Below are positions 7,896-16,479 of a DNA stretch of 17,870 bases, in pieces. The stretch covers positions 1,157,200-1,175,069 of the forward strand of contig NW_019091394.1 in the NCBI RefSeq assembly GCF_001949145.1. Direction: 5' to 3'. The DNA comes from Acanthaster planci. Taxonomy: Eukaryota > Echinodermata > Asteroidea > Valvatida > Acanthasteridae. Within the stretch, counting starts at the first letter, position 1; each line of letters begins with the position of its first letter. The notes below the pieces were generated by a model that saw only the letters and a program-made list of their open reading frames with translations, was not told the origin of the DNA and searched no databases. The translations under genes and the position numbers were made by a program.

Positions 7896-10800
7896 GTAAA
7901 CGACGTGATGGGGGCCGATCTCAAGCGGTAGAGATCTGCCGCATACTGCTGCTCAGCAGGAAATCTTGCATACCAAATTTCTCTGCCGAGCAAAAACTGG
8001 CAGACGCCAGTTACCAGCAATACACCTATCGTGAAGTTCCGGCTGGTAGCCAGTTTTGCTTAGCATGTATATTTTTTCTGCGCTGATTGGCCTCAGAAAA
8101 ACCTTGCTCGACAAACTGTACGCGCTTCAAAAAACAACACAAAACAGTAGTCCATTCTTCAACTATTTGACTTGTAACTGTTTTACTTGAATTTTTTCTG
8201 CCTAGAAAAGTTTCCACAACAAATCCCTAAAGCAACTCCCCTCTGATTGAGTTGCATTCTTCGCATGCATATTACAACTTCGTTGCAGTTTTCAAGAATT
8301 GATCTTGCAAGTTTTAAATCTGAAAACAAAGCTTAATAAAAGAAAAAAGCCACTCGACCAAATTAACCAAGTCAACCATATTTAACAAAATCAACAAGTC
8401 GGAGTCCAAGTCCAAAGCCCGAATTGACATAGAGAGCTTTGTGATTGATTTCCCGCCTTTTTCCCCTTTAAAAAGGCATCATCGGAGGTATTCTGACCAA
8501 ACGACAAGGCTGCAGACGGTGCGGGATTCTCGGGGGACTTTTGGCGACATGTGGTCTCTTGAGCAGCCATTGGGTGTCCAGCATCTACCAGCTGTACTTC
8601 ACTGCAGTGTTAACAGGTGATTTAGCAAAAAGGGATTCGGTGAATTAGTGGCTCTGTCTTTGAATTTTGACTCGTCGTGGCTTATCAGATTTACCAAGTT
8701 GTGAGTTGGAGCGCTGCCAGAAGCATTGGAGTCGGATTTTACAGAGCGTGCGTGGGCCGCGGAAAACTCGGATGTTATTTCGTCCGTAAAATTCGGAAAT
8801 ATTCTAAGAGTTAAGGTTCCAAAGAACTTTCCAGTTGCCGAAGTTGCCACATTGCTGTCTCTGGCTCACCAGAAAAATTGTGAAGCGTTTTTTCGGGGGA
8901 TCGAAACGTGGCGTCCGTGATTAGACCAAACAACGACTGGCGAAGACGTTCACCTGGAAATTTACTTATCCCGAGTTCTCGAGACCCGTGGTCTTTACGC
9001 CTATGGTGGTAGACATCACAAGTCCTAGTAAAGATGGATCTATAGAGTTTGACAACATTAAGTATTGATTGTGGCGTTTTGCCCAAGCACTCAATTTTCC
9101 TCCAAAATTTGTGAAAAAGGCAGCAAAAGCAAGTTTTTATAGTTCTTCGTCAAACATCAGTCCTAAACCACTGCTGGCAAATTGACCTTTCAAACCTCTC
9201 CGCAAAAAGAGGACAGCGTTATCGGTTTCTTGAATGAGCAGTTCATCCGTCTTTTCTTTACATTTTTTTTCCTTCAAGGTACCGGCATAGGGCTAAGCTA
9301 CACAGCTGCGATAGTGATAGTCGCTCTTCACTTTAAGAGGAAGTACAAGACGGCTAATGCCGTGGCCTTCTCCGGAAGCGGGACTGGATTGATCGCGGCA
9401 CCGCCGCTCATGCAGGCTCTGCTGGACAACTTCGGGTGGAGGGGAGCCGTTCTCATCAGCGCTGCTCTGATGGCAAACGCAGTCGCGTTTAGCACCCTGT
9501 TCAGATCTCCCTTGAGAGCGGAACGGCCCAACCGGGCATCGAATGCGACCGTCGAGCAGGTGGATTCACCCGAGTGTGGGGACGACCCCATTTTGGATCA
9601 TGCAAGGGATACTTTTGAGGAAGTTCCACGCACGGAGGACGAGCGATGCTGCGATGCTACGGACGAGCTTGAAATTCTGAGTGAGGGGAACCATGTTAGT
9701 GAAGTTACGCAAGGCAACAGAGATGGGTACGCTCCACTTAAAGATTCCAAGAGATCTCGTCATGCAGTGGGCGTGACCTTGCTCAAGAGATTCTCAGAGA
9801 CGTTTGGATTAAACATTCTGATAAGGAGCTATCGCTTTGCCTTGTTGTGCCTGCTGCAGTTCGAGTTCAGCTTGTCTTACCTGGGATTTCTGCAGTTCCT
9901 CATTCCCCGAGCTGAAAGCGCGGGTGTGGCGTCCCAAGACGCCGCCGTATTGCTGAGTCTATTTGGCGTCGGCATCCTGCTGGGTCGGTTGGTCAACGGC
10001 GTGCTCATCAGCTGGAGACTGGCCGCTGAGCACGTGACGACTGCCGGTCTGGCCCTGGCCGGGCTGACCTTGTTGGTCGCCAACGTGGACAGCTACGCCG
10101 CCCTGGCGGTGGCCTCGTCCGTCCAGGGCTTTGCCGTTGGGTTTCTGGTCGCTGTCATGGTTGTCCTGACGCGGCGGTTCGTCGGTATGGCCAACTTCGC
10201 TGTCGGTGTGGCGCTGTGTAGTTTCTCTGTTGGCATTGGAGTTCTAACTGGTCCAGTGATGGCAGGTAAGCCATATGTATTTCGAGATTCTACGGGATGT
10301 CTGCTGGTTCACATGTTAAAAGATTTTTTTGTCCTGACAAGATCGTAGTTCAGCTATCAGGAAGCTTCTTTCGTCACTTGACTATCAGAACAGAGTGTGC
10401 TTGGTGCCAAAAATAAATAACATTAAATATCTGAATCCACTTCAAATCAATCAAGTTAAGCACTGGTAATCTGATTCAGTGAGTCAAAGTTCAAAGTTCA
10501 GATTCATAGCTTATTTATAAACTGTAAAGTAAGTGTCATATATTTAGACATCACAGCAAATGCACCTTCTGTTATTGAGAACAACACTTTCTTTTGCGAA
10601 ATGTACGCCAACGTAATGACTGAGGTGTTGCCGTTGTTTTAAGAAGAATGGCAAGGGCAGATGCAGAGCCAAAATTTCGGGGGGGGGGAAACTTGTTTTC
10701 TGGGAAGCCAAACTGTTTGGAATTTTTTTTCCTTTTGGGGAGTGAGGCTACCATTGGAGGGCTTTTCGCACGTGTTTTGGAGGAAGGGAAATGAAATACA

Positions 10801-11193
10801 CAGACAAAACGTTGCCTGTATCTCATTATTATTAAACAAAGCTCGGTTTTTGGGGGGGGGTGTCATGGACCCCGGTGCCCCCCCCACCCTTAAGGGATGG
10901 CAGCATGTATTTCCCAGTTAAGTTTCAATTTCGTTGAACTTTTTCAATGATTTTTTTTAAATAAAGTGACAGCAGGGTTCCCGTCACCATCGATCTCAAC
11001 TACAGGAACAGGACTTTGAACTGACCGATTTGTGTTGTTTCACTCAGGCTGGCTGCTGGACGCGACGGGGAACTACGAGACGGTCTTTTACGTGCTCGCC
11101 GGTTGGTATTTCCTGTGTGCGGTACAAATGTTATTTCTTCCCCTGCTGAAAAGACACGAGCCCGGCATTGACATTCAGCCTTCGGATAGATAG
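7652..11193 (+). CDS. SLC16 / monocarboxylate transporter-like protein, gene B (4 exons, 505 aa)
   Basis: Second predicted 12-pass SLC16-family membrane carrier, the tandem paralogue of gene A. The coding sequence joins 7652-7895, 8476-8616, 9279-10265 and 11048-11193, all introns phase 1, 505 residues. The start is the first ATG of this frame, with A at -3; a basic, Pro-rich cytoplasmic N-terminus (residues 1-23) follows. Family marks: PEARWGV at 23-29 is a degraded first signature (EGGWGI in gene A), HFKRKYKTANAVAFSGSGTG at 146-165 is the second signature, FGWRG follows at 180-184, an acidic TM6-TM7 loop spans about 203-306, LLSLFGVGILLGRLVNG forms TM8, and GWLLD lies at 458-462. Against MCT1, the TM1 Lys position is Arg47 and the TM8 Asp position is Ile361, while Arg365 is kept. 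Inference: a non-classical MCT with a substrate different from lactate; proton coupling is doubtful. The C-terminus is 7 residues longer than that of gene A. Confidence 0.88.
7988..8061. repeat. Hairpin in gene B intron 1
   Basis: GAGCAAAAACTGGC...TTACCAGC (7988-8018) pairs with GCTGGTAGCCAGTTTTGCTTA (8042-8062), apart from an extra 9-10 nt in the left arm. That extra piece itself forms a small stem, CTGGC-AGAC-GCCAG, at 7997-8010. The loop is about 23 nt. It may be a small foldback remnant; a structured RNA or microRNA precursor is possible but unsupported. Confidence 0.55.
8476..8616 (+). CDS. Gene B exon 2
   Basis: Too short and ATG-less to stand out as an open frame; located by homology to gene A exon 2. 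It is bounded by CCTTTAAAAAG|GC and ACAG|GTGATT, 141 nt, phase 1 at both ends. It codes for IIGGILTKRQGCR, TM3 (GILGGLLATCGLL) and QLYFTAVLT. In 47 aligned residues, 24 match gene A exon 2 by hand count. The GTGATT donor is weaker than the others. Confidence 0.85.
8617..9278. other. Gene B intron 2
   Basis: This 662-nt intron is open in short frames on both strands but has no recognisable domain. A long pyrimidine tract (CTTTTCTTTACATTTTTTTT) precedes the CAAG acceptor. The in-frame ATG at 9182 lies inside the intron and is not the protein start. Confidence 0.6.
9279..10265 (+). CDS. Gene B exon 3 (main exon)
   Basis: This 987-nt exon is bounded by CCTTCAAG|GT and GGCAG|GTAAGC, phase 1 at both ends. 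It codes for residues 130-457, TM4 to TM11. Compared with gene A it is 21 nt longer, the difference lying mainly in the TM6-TM7 loop, which in gene B is rich in Asp/Glu and contains a CC pair (residues 252-253). The membrane segments align without long gaps. Confidence 0.9.
10266..11047. other. Gene B intron 3 with G/C homopolymer runs
   Basis: This 782-nt intron carries a G10 run at 10679-10688, a G9 run at 10852-10860 and a C8 run at 10878-10885. The last two can pair across a short loop. Open frames of 80-90 codons here are low-complexity and have no recognisable product. The acceptor is TTTCACTCAG|GC. Confidence 0.6.
11048..11193 (+). CDS. Gene B exon 4, C-terminus and stop
   Basis: Found from the family's last-exon motif. 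It codes for GWLLDATGNYETVFYVLAGW, then TM12 and LLKRHEPGI, and continues DIQPSDR to TAG at 11191-11193. The acceptor phase matches exon 3. Gene A stops directly after the equivalent EPGI, so gene B has a 7-residue extension or gene A has lost it. Confidence 0.88.
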
Positions 11194-11486
11194 CTAAAGA
11201 GCAACTGGACAAGTAACACTTAAAAGACAGCGATTTTAAGCTTCCTTCGGAATGAGGGGGCTTACTATGTATGTATGAGTACCAAGTCAGTTTTTCTTTA
11301 TGGTTGGTTTGATAAAATGGTTCTTTTTCATTAATCATTCGGTTGAAGTATTTTGTTCACACGCTTAACCTGGTTTATAATTTTGCTTTCAATTGTCCTT
11401 ATGCCCAGTCCGATTGTTAACATACATACACACGTTGTCCTTATGTCTTTTTGTAACTAAAAGTAGAAAAGTGCACAATGTTGTTA

Positions 11487-11500
11487 AATAAAATAATAAA
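11487..11500 (+). terminator. Overlapping poly(A) signals of gene B
   Basis: Two AATAAA hexamers, 11487-11492 and 11495-11500, lie about 300 nt after the gene B stop, with T/G-rich sequence beginning about 25 nt later (ACTTTTATGTACTTTGTGG). This is a good candidate end of the transcript. Confidence 0.55.
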
Positions 11501-11839
11501 ATAGTATTATTCACAGTACCCTAAACTTTTATGTACTTTGTGGCAATGATTTTGTAAGTTTAACTTACAACTTGGTAAGCTAATCATAATAGATTTTGCT
11601 TTTGTAATTTCATGGTTTGTAGTAAGCCTAAACAGAATTACAAATACCTGTATACAGCTGCATTAACTTATTTGACATACAGATGAGGTAATTTCGAAAA
11701 AATAAGGGAGTAGGTTTGGGATTTTACATGCCGAACTTACGTCATTTATTCGATTGACTGACTGCTACATTCTATAAGCTCGTAACGATACTGCGCATTT
11801 CTAAGAAGTCTGACGACTGATAATAATTTGAATCAATCA

Positions 11840-12060
11840 ATTGGTGGCGCTGTTTCTCTCGGTGATCGACGATAAGCCAGTCACTCCGTGCATGACGTCA
11901 CTACGCAAAGCGTACTCTCGCGCTGCATCGAAAACCCATTTCACAGAACGCGGTACGGACAGACACACTGCAAACAACACGTGGGTGCGGTGGCGCACGC
12001 GTACGTACGTGCACGTCTGTAGTATACATGTACTGAGCGCACGGTGGTCGCTTAATTAAT
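11840..12060. promoter_or_regulatory. CpG-dense block with CRE and E-box
   Basis: By hand count about 21 CpG dinucleotides fall in the 180 bases 11881-12060, far above the surrounding sequence. It contains a perfect cAMP-response element TGACGTCA (11893-11900) and an E-box CACGTG (11978-11983). It also holds an open frame of 72 codons without a recognisable domain. It lies about 650 nt after gene B and could be the promoter of a downstream or divergent gene whose exons lie outside the window, or an enhancer. No first exon can be defined. Confidence 0.35.
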
Positions 12061-12196
12061 CCAATCATCAAGACAGCACCTAAGAAATTAATCTCTGTGG
12101 AATCGCTGGCACACCATTAAATTAAGTACTAGTAAGTACCATGTATTAGCTTTTATTATTTGACACTAATACTTTACAGGAATAAAATTCCTAGGC

Positions 12197-12212
12197 CATG
12201 TAGGCCTACATG
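12197..12212. repeat. 16-bp palindrome CATGTAGGCCTACATG
   Basis: A perfect palindrome. Related TAGGCCTA strings recur at about 12920-12957 on both sides of the inverted-repeat element, which suggests a dispersed repeat motif. Confidence 0.6.
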
Positions 12213-12269
12213 TAGTCCTTGAGACCATGGAGGAAGGAAAACACCATGTTGAGAGTGAGACTGTTACGC

Positions 12270-12343
12270 CCCAACTATAGCATAAGTCCCAACTATAGTT
12301 GGGCCCGTCCCAACTAGAGTGCTACAGTTGGGCCGGCCCAACT
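12270..12343. repeat. Cluster of alternating CCCAACT palindromes
   Basis: CCCAACT units occur five or more times in alternating orientation. A half unit at 12270-12277 precedes the perfect palindrome CCCAACTATAGTTGGG (12288-12303), then CCCAACT ... AGTTGGG (12309-12332), then the perfect 18-bp palindrome AGTTGGGCCGGCCCAACT (12326-12343). The repeats give strong potential for cruciform or hairpin structure. No coding frame is associated. Confidence 0.8.
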
Positions 12344-12625
12344 ACAGCAGAGAGGTCCTGTGTGCATGATGTGCCCAGCATGTGCCAAAGTCATATTGTT
12401 TAAAATGTCATGTCTTCGGTCATAGGGCTAGATGAACAGATGAAGTGCCACATTTTAGATGAATTGTGTCAAGTGTGAGACACACTGACTTGGATAATGT
12501 CAATTACAACCAACCAAGGGGATACTTTACCCCGTGAGTAGTGAACGACCGAACATTCTGGTGCATTTTCAGCTCATAAAATCAAGCAGGTGTAATGCCC
12601 CCGGATATCCCCGATGAATCGGGAT

Positions 12626-12899
12626 AGGGCCCAGTATACGATGGAGGAGCATACTCTCTAAATTCCATAGAGTGAAAATTCACTCTGTTTGAGTGAAAAT
12701 TCAATCCCTCCGATTGAAATTAAGGACCAGACGAATTGGAGTGAAATTTATTCACTCCAAAAGATTGAAATTTCACTTGAGCTCCAACTGGGAAGGGGCT
12801 ATTTTCAGCCTTTTTTAGTCTAAATTCAGAGTGATTTTCACTCTAAAATGTCTTGTCCCCAATTTCACTCTTTCTGATTTAGAGAGTACGTTGGGCCCT
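12626..12899. mobile_element. Probable MITE-like element with terminal inverted repeats
   Basis: Outer ends AGGGCCCA (12626-12633) and TGGGCCCT (12892-12899) are inverted, as are TACTCTCTAAAT (12652-12663) and ATTTAGAGAGTA (12877-12888). The left end holds about 15 extra bases between the two blocks. The interior is built from variants of GAGTGAAA/TTTCACTC in both orientations. It is about 274 bp long with no coding capacity. I see no clear target-site duplication, so the outer boundary is uncertain. Confidence 0.6.
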
Positions 12900-13971
12900 G
12901 TTTGCGGGTCTACCTTTCATTAGGCCTACATCCATGATCATGAAGGCCTACGTAGGCCTGCATCATACATGACAGAAATGTTGAGTTCACACACTTGCTA
13001 CTGCCACTGTGTACTGTACTGAGTTCCAAAGCCTTTGCAATTACATCAATCACGTACTGTAGGTCTATTAAGCTAATTTCCATTTTTATTTTTTTTTTGA
13101 AGTGCAAAATGAACGTTTTGAAAATGTACCCACAGTGAAGAAAGTTAAACAACGTTATGCCTACTTTTCTGAAAATTGGTTTGTCATGTATGTATATTTA
13201 GGGGTAATACTAGAATTTATCCACTTTGAAGAACTTACGTTTGATGTGGTATTTTCAAAGATTTGTTCAAGTATGCCACAAATAACGAACAGTCAGCTGA
13301 ATTTGTGCCAATTTCTGGATGCAGTTGATTTTGAATTACAGGTTTTTAAATTTCATTTCACCAAAATTGTTCACAGAGGTGATCAGTAGCGTGTATTTTT
13401 AAGGTTTACTGTAACTGAATGAATTCAAAGTTTTTCAGCAAAGAGGTTTGGCAGTGATGCATGAGAAAAGTCGAGGAAACGTCGAAGAGTGGCACGTTAG
13501 AGACTCAACTTCATTAGGGCCAGGCTAGTGGACTATACCTCCGTATGCGTGGCCCTACTCCTAAACTAGAAACAAGTGGAGGAAGGCTTAAACATTGGGA
13601 TCAAGCTCCCCGGCCATGAACGGTGTCAGCCACCTACAGGTATTTTTCAATTGCCTTTTTGATTAATTCACCCAGTAGTTTATCGTGTTCAATTTGCCCA
13701 ACTGGTGAATTCCTCACCATCATTGGTGAATTATTTGTTCTTACGATGCCTTAATTTTGTTACAACTGTGATTTGCTCAAGATCTCTACTGGCAGTGAGT
13801 ATGTACAAATCCAGACACCAGCAGTTGTGTTGATCTCTGAGAACGTTAATTACTGCACATCACATTAGGTGCGTTCAACTAGCATCTATCATGTGTTCGA
13901 ATGAATCTATTTTTAACATAAGAGTAGCTCCCCTTAGGCTTTCATGCCTGTAAAAGTATGTAGTATGCCAG
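12900..13971. other. Non-coding stretch
   Basis: It contains a 95-codon open frame on the plus strand (13102-13389) without a recognisable domain and A+T-rich throughout, which I regard as chance. A weak inverted pair AGGGCCA (13516-13522) and TGGCCCT (13550-13556) occurs around 13.5 kb. Nothing else was recognised. Confidence 0.5.
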
Positions 13972-13973
13972 TA

Positions 13974-14365
13974 CAGTCATTGCAAAAGTTTAGGACCACT
14001 CATACAAAGTGCATCAACCTGAAGAAAAACCAAACTTAAACCAATCAATCATGGCAACTTATGTTTATTTTCAGTGTGTAACCTTCGTATCTTGGTTAAA
14101 CAGCTATTTGACTACATTTCCATGAAATGTTAACAGTCTAATGTTTAGTGTGCCCTCCTTTTTCTGATTACTGAGACTTTTTTCTGATTACTTTTGTTTT
14201 ACCCATGCTACCTTAAAGACAAAATATCATACAAGACCTGCTTTTGCAAAAGCAACAGATAGCACTACTCCACTGATGTTATGCACCATTCAATGAGACA
14301 ATGTAATGCAGGCCCAGTGACAGAAATACCAATAAAATTCCAGGTGGTCTTAAACTTTTGCAGAC
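13974..14365. mobile_element. Tc1/mariner-type MITE (non-autonomous), TA-flanked
   Basis: The left end CAGTCATTGCAAAAGTTT followed by AGGACCAC is matched, inverted, by GTGGTCTTAAACTTTTGCAGAC at the right end (14344-14365). The terminal repeat is about 25 bp with a few mismatches. TA dinucleotides lie directly outside both ends (13972-13973 and 14366-14367), as expected for the Tc1/mariner superfamily, whose ends commonly read TGCAAAAGTTT. The 392-bp interior has no transposase frame, so it would need a transposase from elsewhere. Confidence 0.75.
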
Positions 14366-14369
14366 TACT

Positions 14370-15263
14370 TGCATGTTTAATTTTGGCCACATACATGTAG
14401 TATGGCCATGATACTCAGTGAAGCAGATCAGCAGAGACAAGTCAACTTTCATGTCATTTATTGTTCCACATAAGTGGAGTGTGGTTTTCTGCTGGAGTCC
14501 TGTCTGCTAGAGTCAGTGATTGAAGTGTGAGCGTACATATGTTTGACACACTGTGCTGATGAATGCTAAAAAAGCCCAGTTATTTTGGACCATGTAACTT
14601 CACAGTTGGCACTGTGACTCGGCCGTCCCATGCTTCAGTTTGTAAAAATTAGGTTCGCTCAATCCAACATATTGTTTTGTTATGATGGTCATTTGAAGTT
14701 CAAGACCGCGCACACTGTATGTGCAGGCCCGCCTACATGTACATTGAGCATGGCAGTGGAGAAGTATAAATTTTTGGCTGATCCGTGATTCCACAGCCCC
14801 CAGCCCTTTTTTGTGGGTTCAATTTTAGTTCATGGTTTTCAAGTCTTAATTAATTTTTCAGTTTGGTCATTTTTTTAAAGGGTTGATCATTTTTTTGGGG
14901 GGGGTTGATACATGTAGAAATGGTGTGCGAGTTCCTATTAGACGAACATGGAGCGCCGAGAGCGCCCTCTCTTCGACAAGTTAACCTCGGACTAGTACAG
15001 GATTCCTGAACTTTGCTTTATTCTCATTCCTGTGTCGTGGGTGGACCACTTAAGGTAAAAAGAATTGTGCTGTCCAGTAAATGAAGCGCCCTCACACTGC
15101 CTATAGGTCTGGAATGCAGAAATCAGCAGCCAGTGGCCTCCTGCCAGGTGTAAGGCTCTCAGAACGGAGTGGTCTAAAAATGATAAAAAGACAGGCACTA
15201 AAATGGACTAAAACTTGGCGCGACTGAACACTTGCGCGGCTTAATCAACAAAAACCACGCGGA
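14370..15263. other. Non-coding stretch with T- and G-runs
   Basis: No supportable exon. A duplicated GTTGATCATTTTTTT-like phrase, followed by a G8 run, lies around 14862-14907. AGCGCCCTC occurs at about 14957-14967 and 15066-15072, the reverse of the AGGGGGCGCT type of site described at 15264. Confidence 0.5.
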
Positions 15264-15279
15264 CCACAAGGGGGCGCTA
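15264..15279 (+). promoter_or_regulatory. CTCF-like site
   Basis: CCACAAGGGGGCGCTA differs at one base from the bilaterian CTCF core as I recall it (CCACNAGGGGGCGCTA type). CTCF is an architectural zinc-finger DNA-binding protein. The match is long enough to be notable, but GGGGGCGCT strings are also spread by repeats in marine invertebrate genomes. Confidence 0.4.
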
Positions 15280-16394
15280 TACTACATTCAACCACAACTC
15301 GCACTGCCGGGCCAGGGGCGAACATAACACCTATTGAATCAGTTCCCTGCAACTTTGCCGTTGGAGATTCTTTAGTTAGTTTGAGTTTCTTTTCTTGTGA
15401 TAGCTTGCTAGTTTTCCAGGTCTGCCTTGTAATTGAATGCACCCTACATGCCTGCATTGCATTGGCACGCCTTGATGCTGGACACCACACCTGCATACAC
15501 ACCTGGCAGCTGGCAATCAGGTAAGAAATGACTGAACGAGGGAGCCATGTAAGTCTGGATATGACATCATTGCCCATGTACATGTATTTGACACCTGCTA
15601 ACCCTTCTGATTTGATCGCAATTATTAGGCTGCTGTGGTGGCTTTACCCTCCATCCAAGAGATGGGGGCTGCGTGGGGTGGAAAGCGATGGAAGGTGTTA
15701 TGCCACTGTGTGTGGGAGGGGGATAGCCTTTCCTCGCCCCTATAGGGTGAGGAAGATCAGGCATAAATTGAATAATGTATCTGCCTTTCAACTGAAAATC
15801 TTTCCTTATTTAAAATAAAGTGGAATTTGCCACTTGGTGCAGCCATTAAAAAAAATGTATGGTTCTGTGTTAATTTCTGTTGTCTTAGAGAACTAAATTA
15901 AAAACGAAACGGACTGCACGGTGCCAGATGTTATGCACGTTACATGATGACAAATATGGCTAAGAACATAACCGGTGGTAAACCTGTCTGGGGTATAATT
16001 TCCACCTAAATTTACTGATGAAAGTCATAATTTTGAATCTTTGAACCGTTTTTTGCAGCTCCTTAAAAATAGCACCATGAAAATGAATATTTGTCTAGTA
16101 AAAAGAAATTTTTTATTATAAATGGGTGAATTAGTTAAACCAATTTGTGAATATTTTAATTTCACAGATCAAGCCTCTTATTATCATAATATCTGCTCTT
16201 GGAACATTGATGAAGGTCCAAGCAAGACGGTCAGATTGCGGAATCAAAGAGGGCCAGCAGTCTACTACCTTTAGAAGAGGAGTTTAAAAAGTTGGTGAAA
16301 ACTGCATGTATGACTTTGCAAACATTGACCTTGACCCTAACCCTGCCAGATGCAGCATACTGCAGCAGATGGAAAAGTCTGGTGCCCTGTAGCT
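15280..16394. other. Non-coding stretch
   Basis: Open frames of up to 112 codons occur on both strands, as expected by chance, with no domain I recognise. The longest (15245-15583, minus) overlaps the CTCF-like site and has no splice or homology support. Confidence 0.5.
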
Positions 16395-16472
16395 GTGTTC
16401 CCATTGGATTTAATATCGTAATTCTACAGGAAAGTTGTATTAAGTTAACCAAAAAAAATCCAATGGGAACAC
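16395..16472. repeat. Hairpin with 17-bp perfect arms
   Basis: GTGTTCCCATTGGATTT (16395-16411) and AAATCCAATGGGAACAC (16456-16472) are perfect inverted copies separated by 44 nt. Outside the arms there is only weak complementarity. It may be a small foldback element or the ends of a very short insertion. Confidence 0.75.
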
Positions 16473-16479
16473 GACTTTT

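Noticed and set aside
7604-8020. 138-codon minus-strand open frame
   Set aside because: It lies antiparallel to G+C-rich exon 1 of gene B, has no recognisable domain, and is explained by codon bias of the exon on the other strand.
9182-9278. ATG at 9182 as an independent start of gene B exon 3
   Set aside because: It would give a protein lacking TM1-TM3. Exons 1 and 2 were found upstream in the right phase.
13102-13389. 95-codon plus-strand open frame
   Set aside because: A+T-rich random-like composition, no domain, no promoter or splice support.
16328-16345. Telomere-like CCCTAACCC string
   Set aside because: Only about one and a half units inside a TTGACC-rich phrase; chance.
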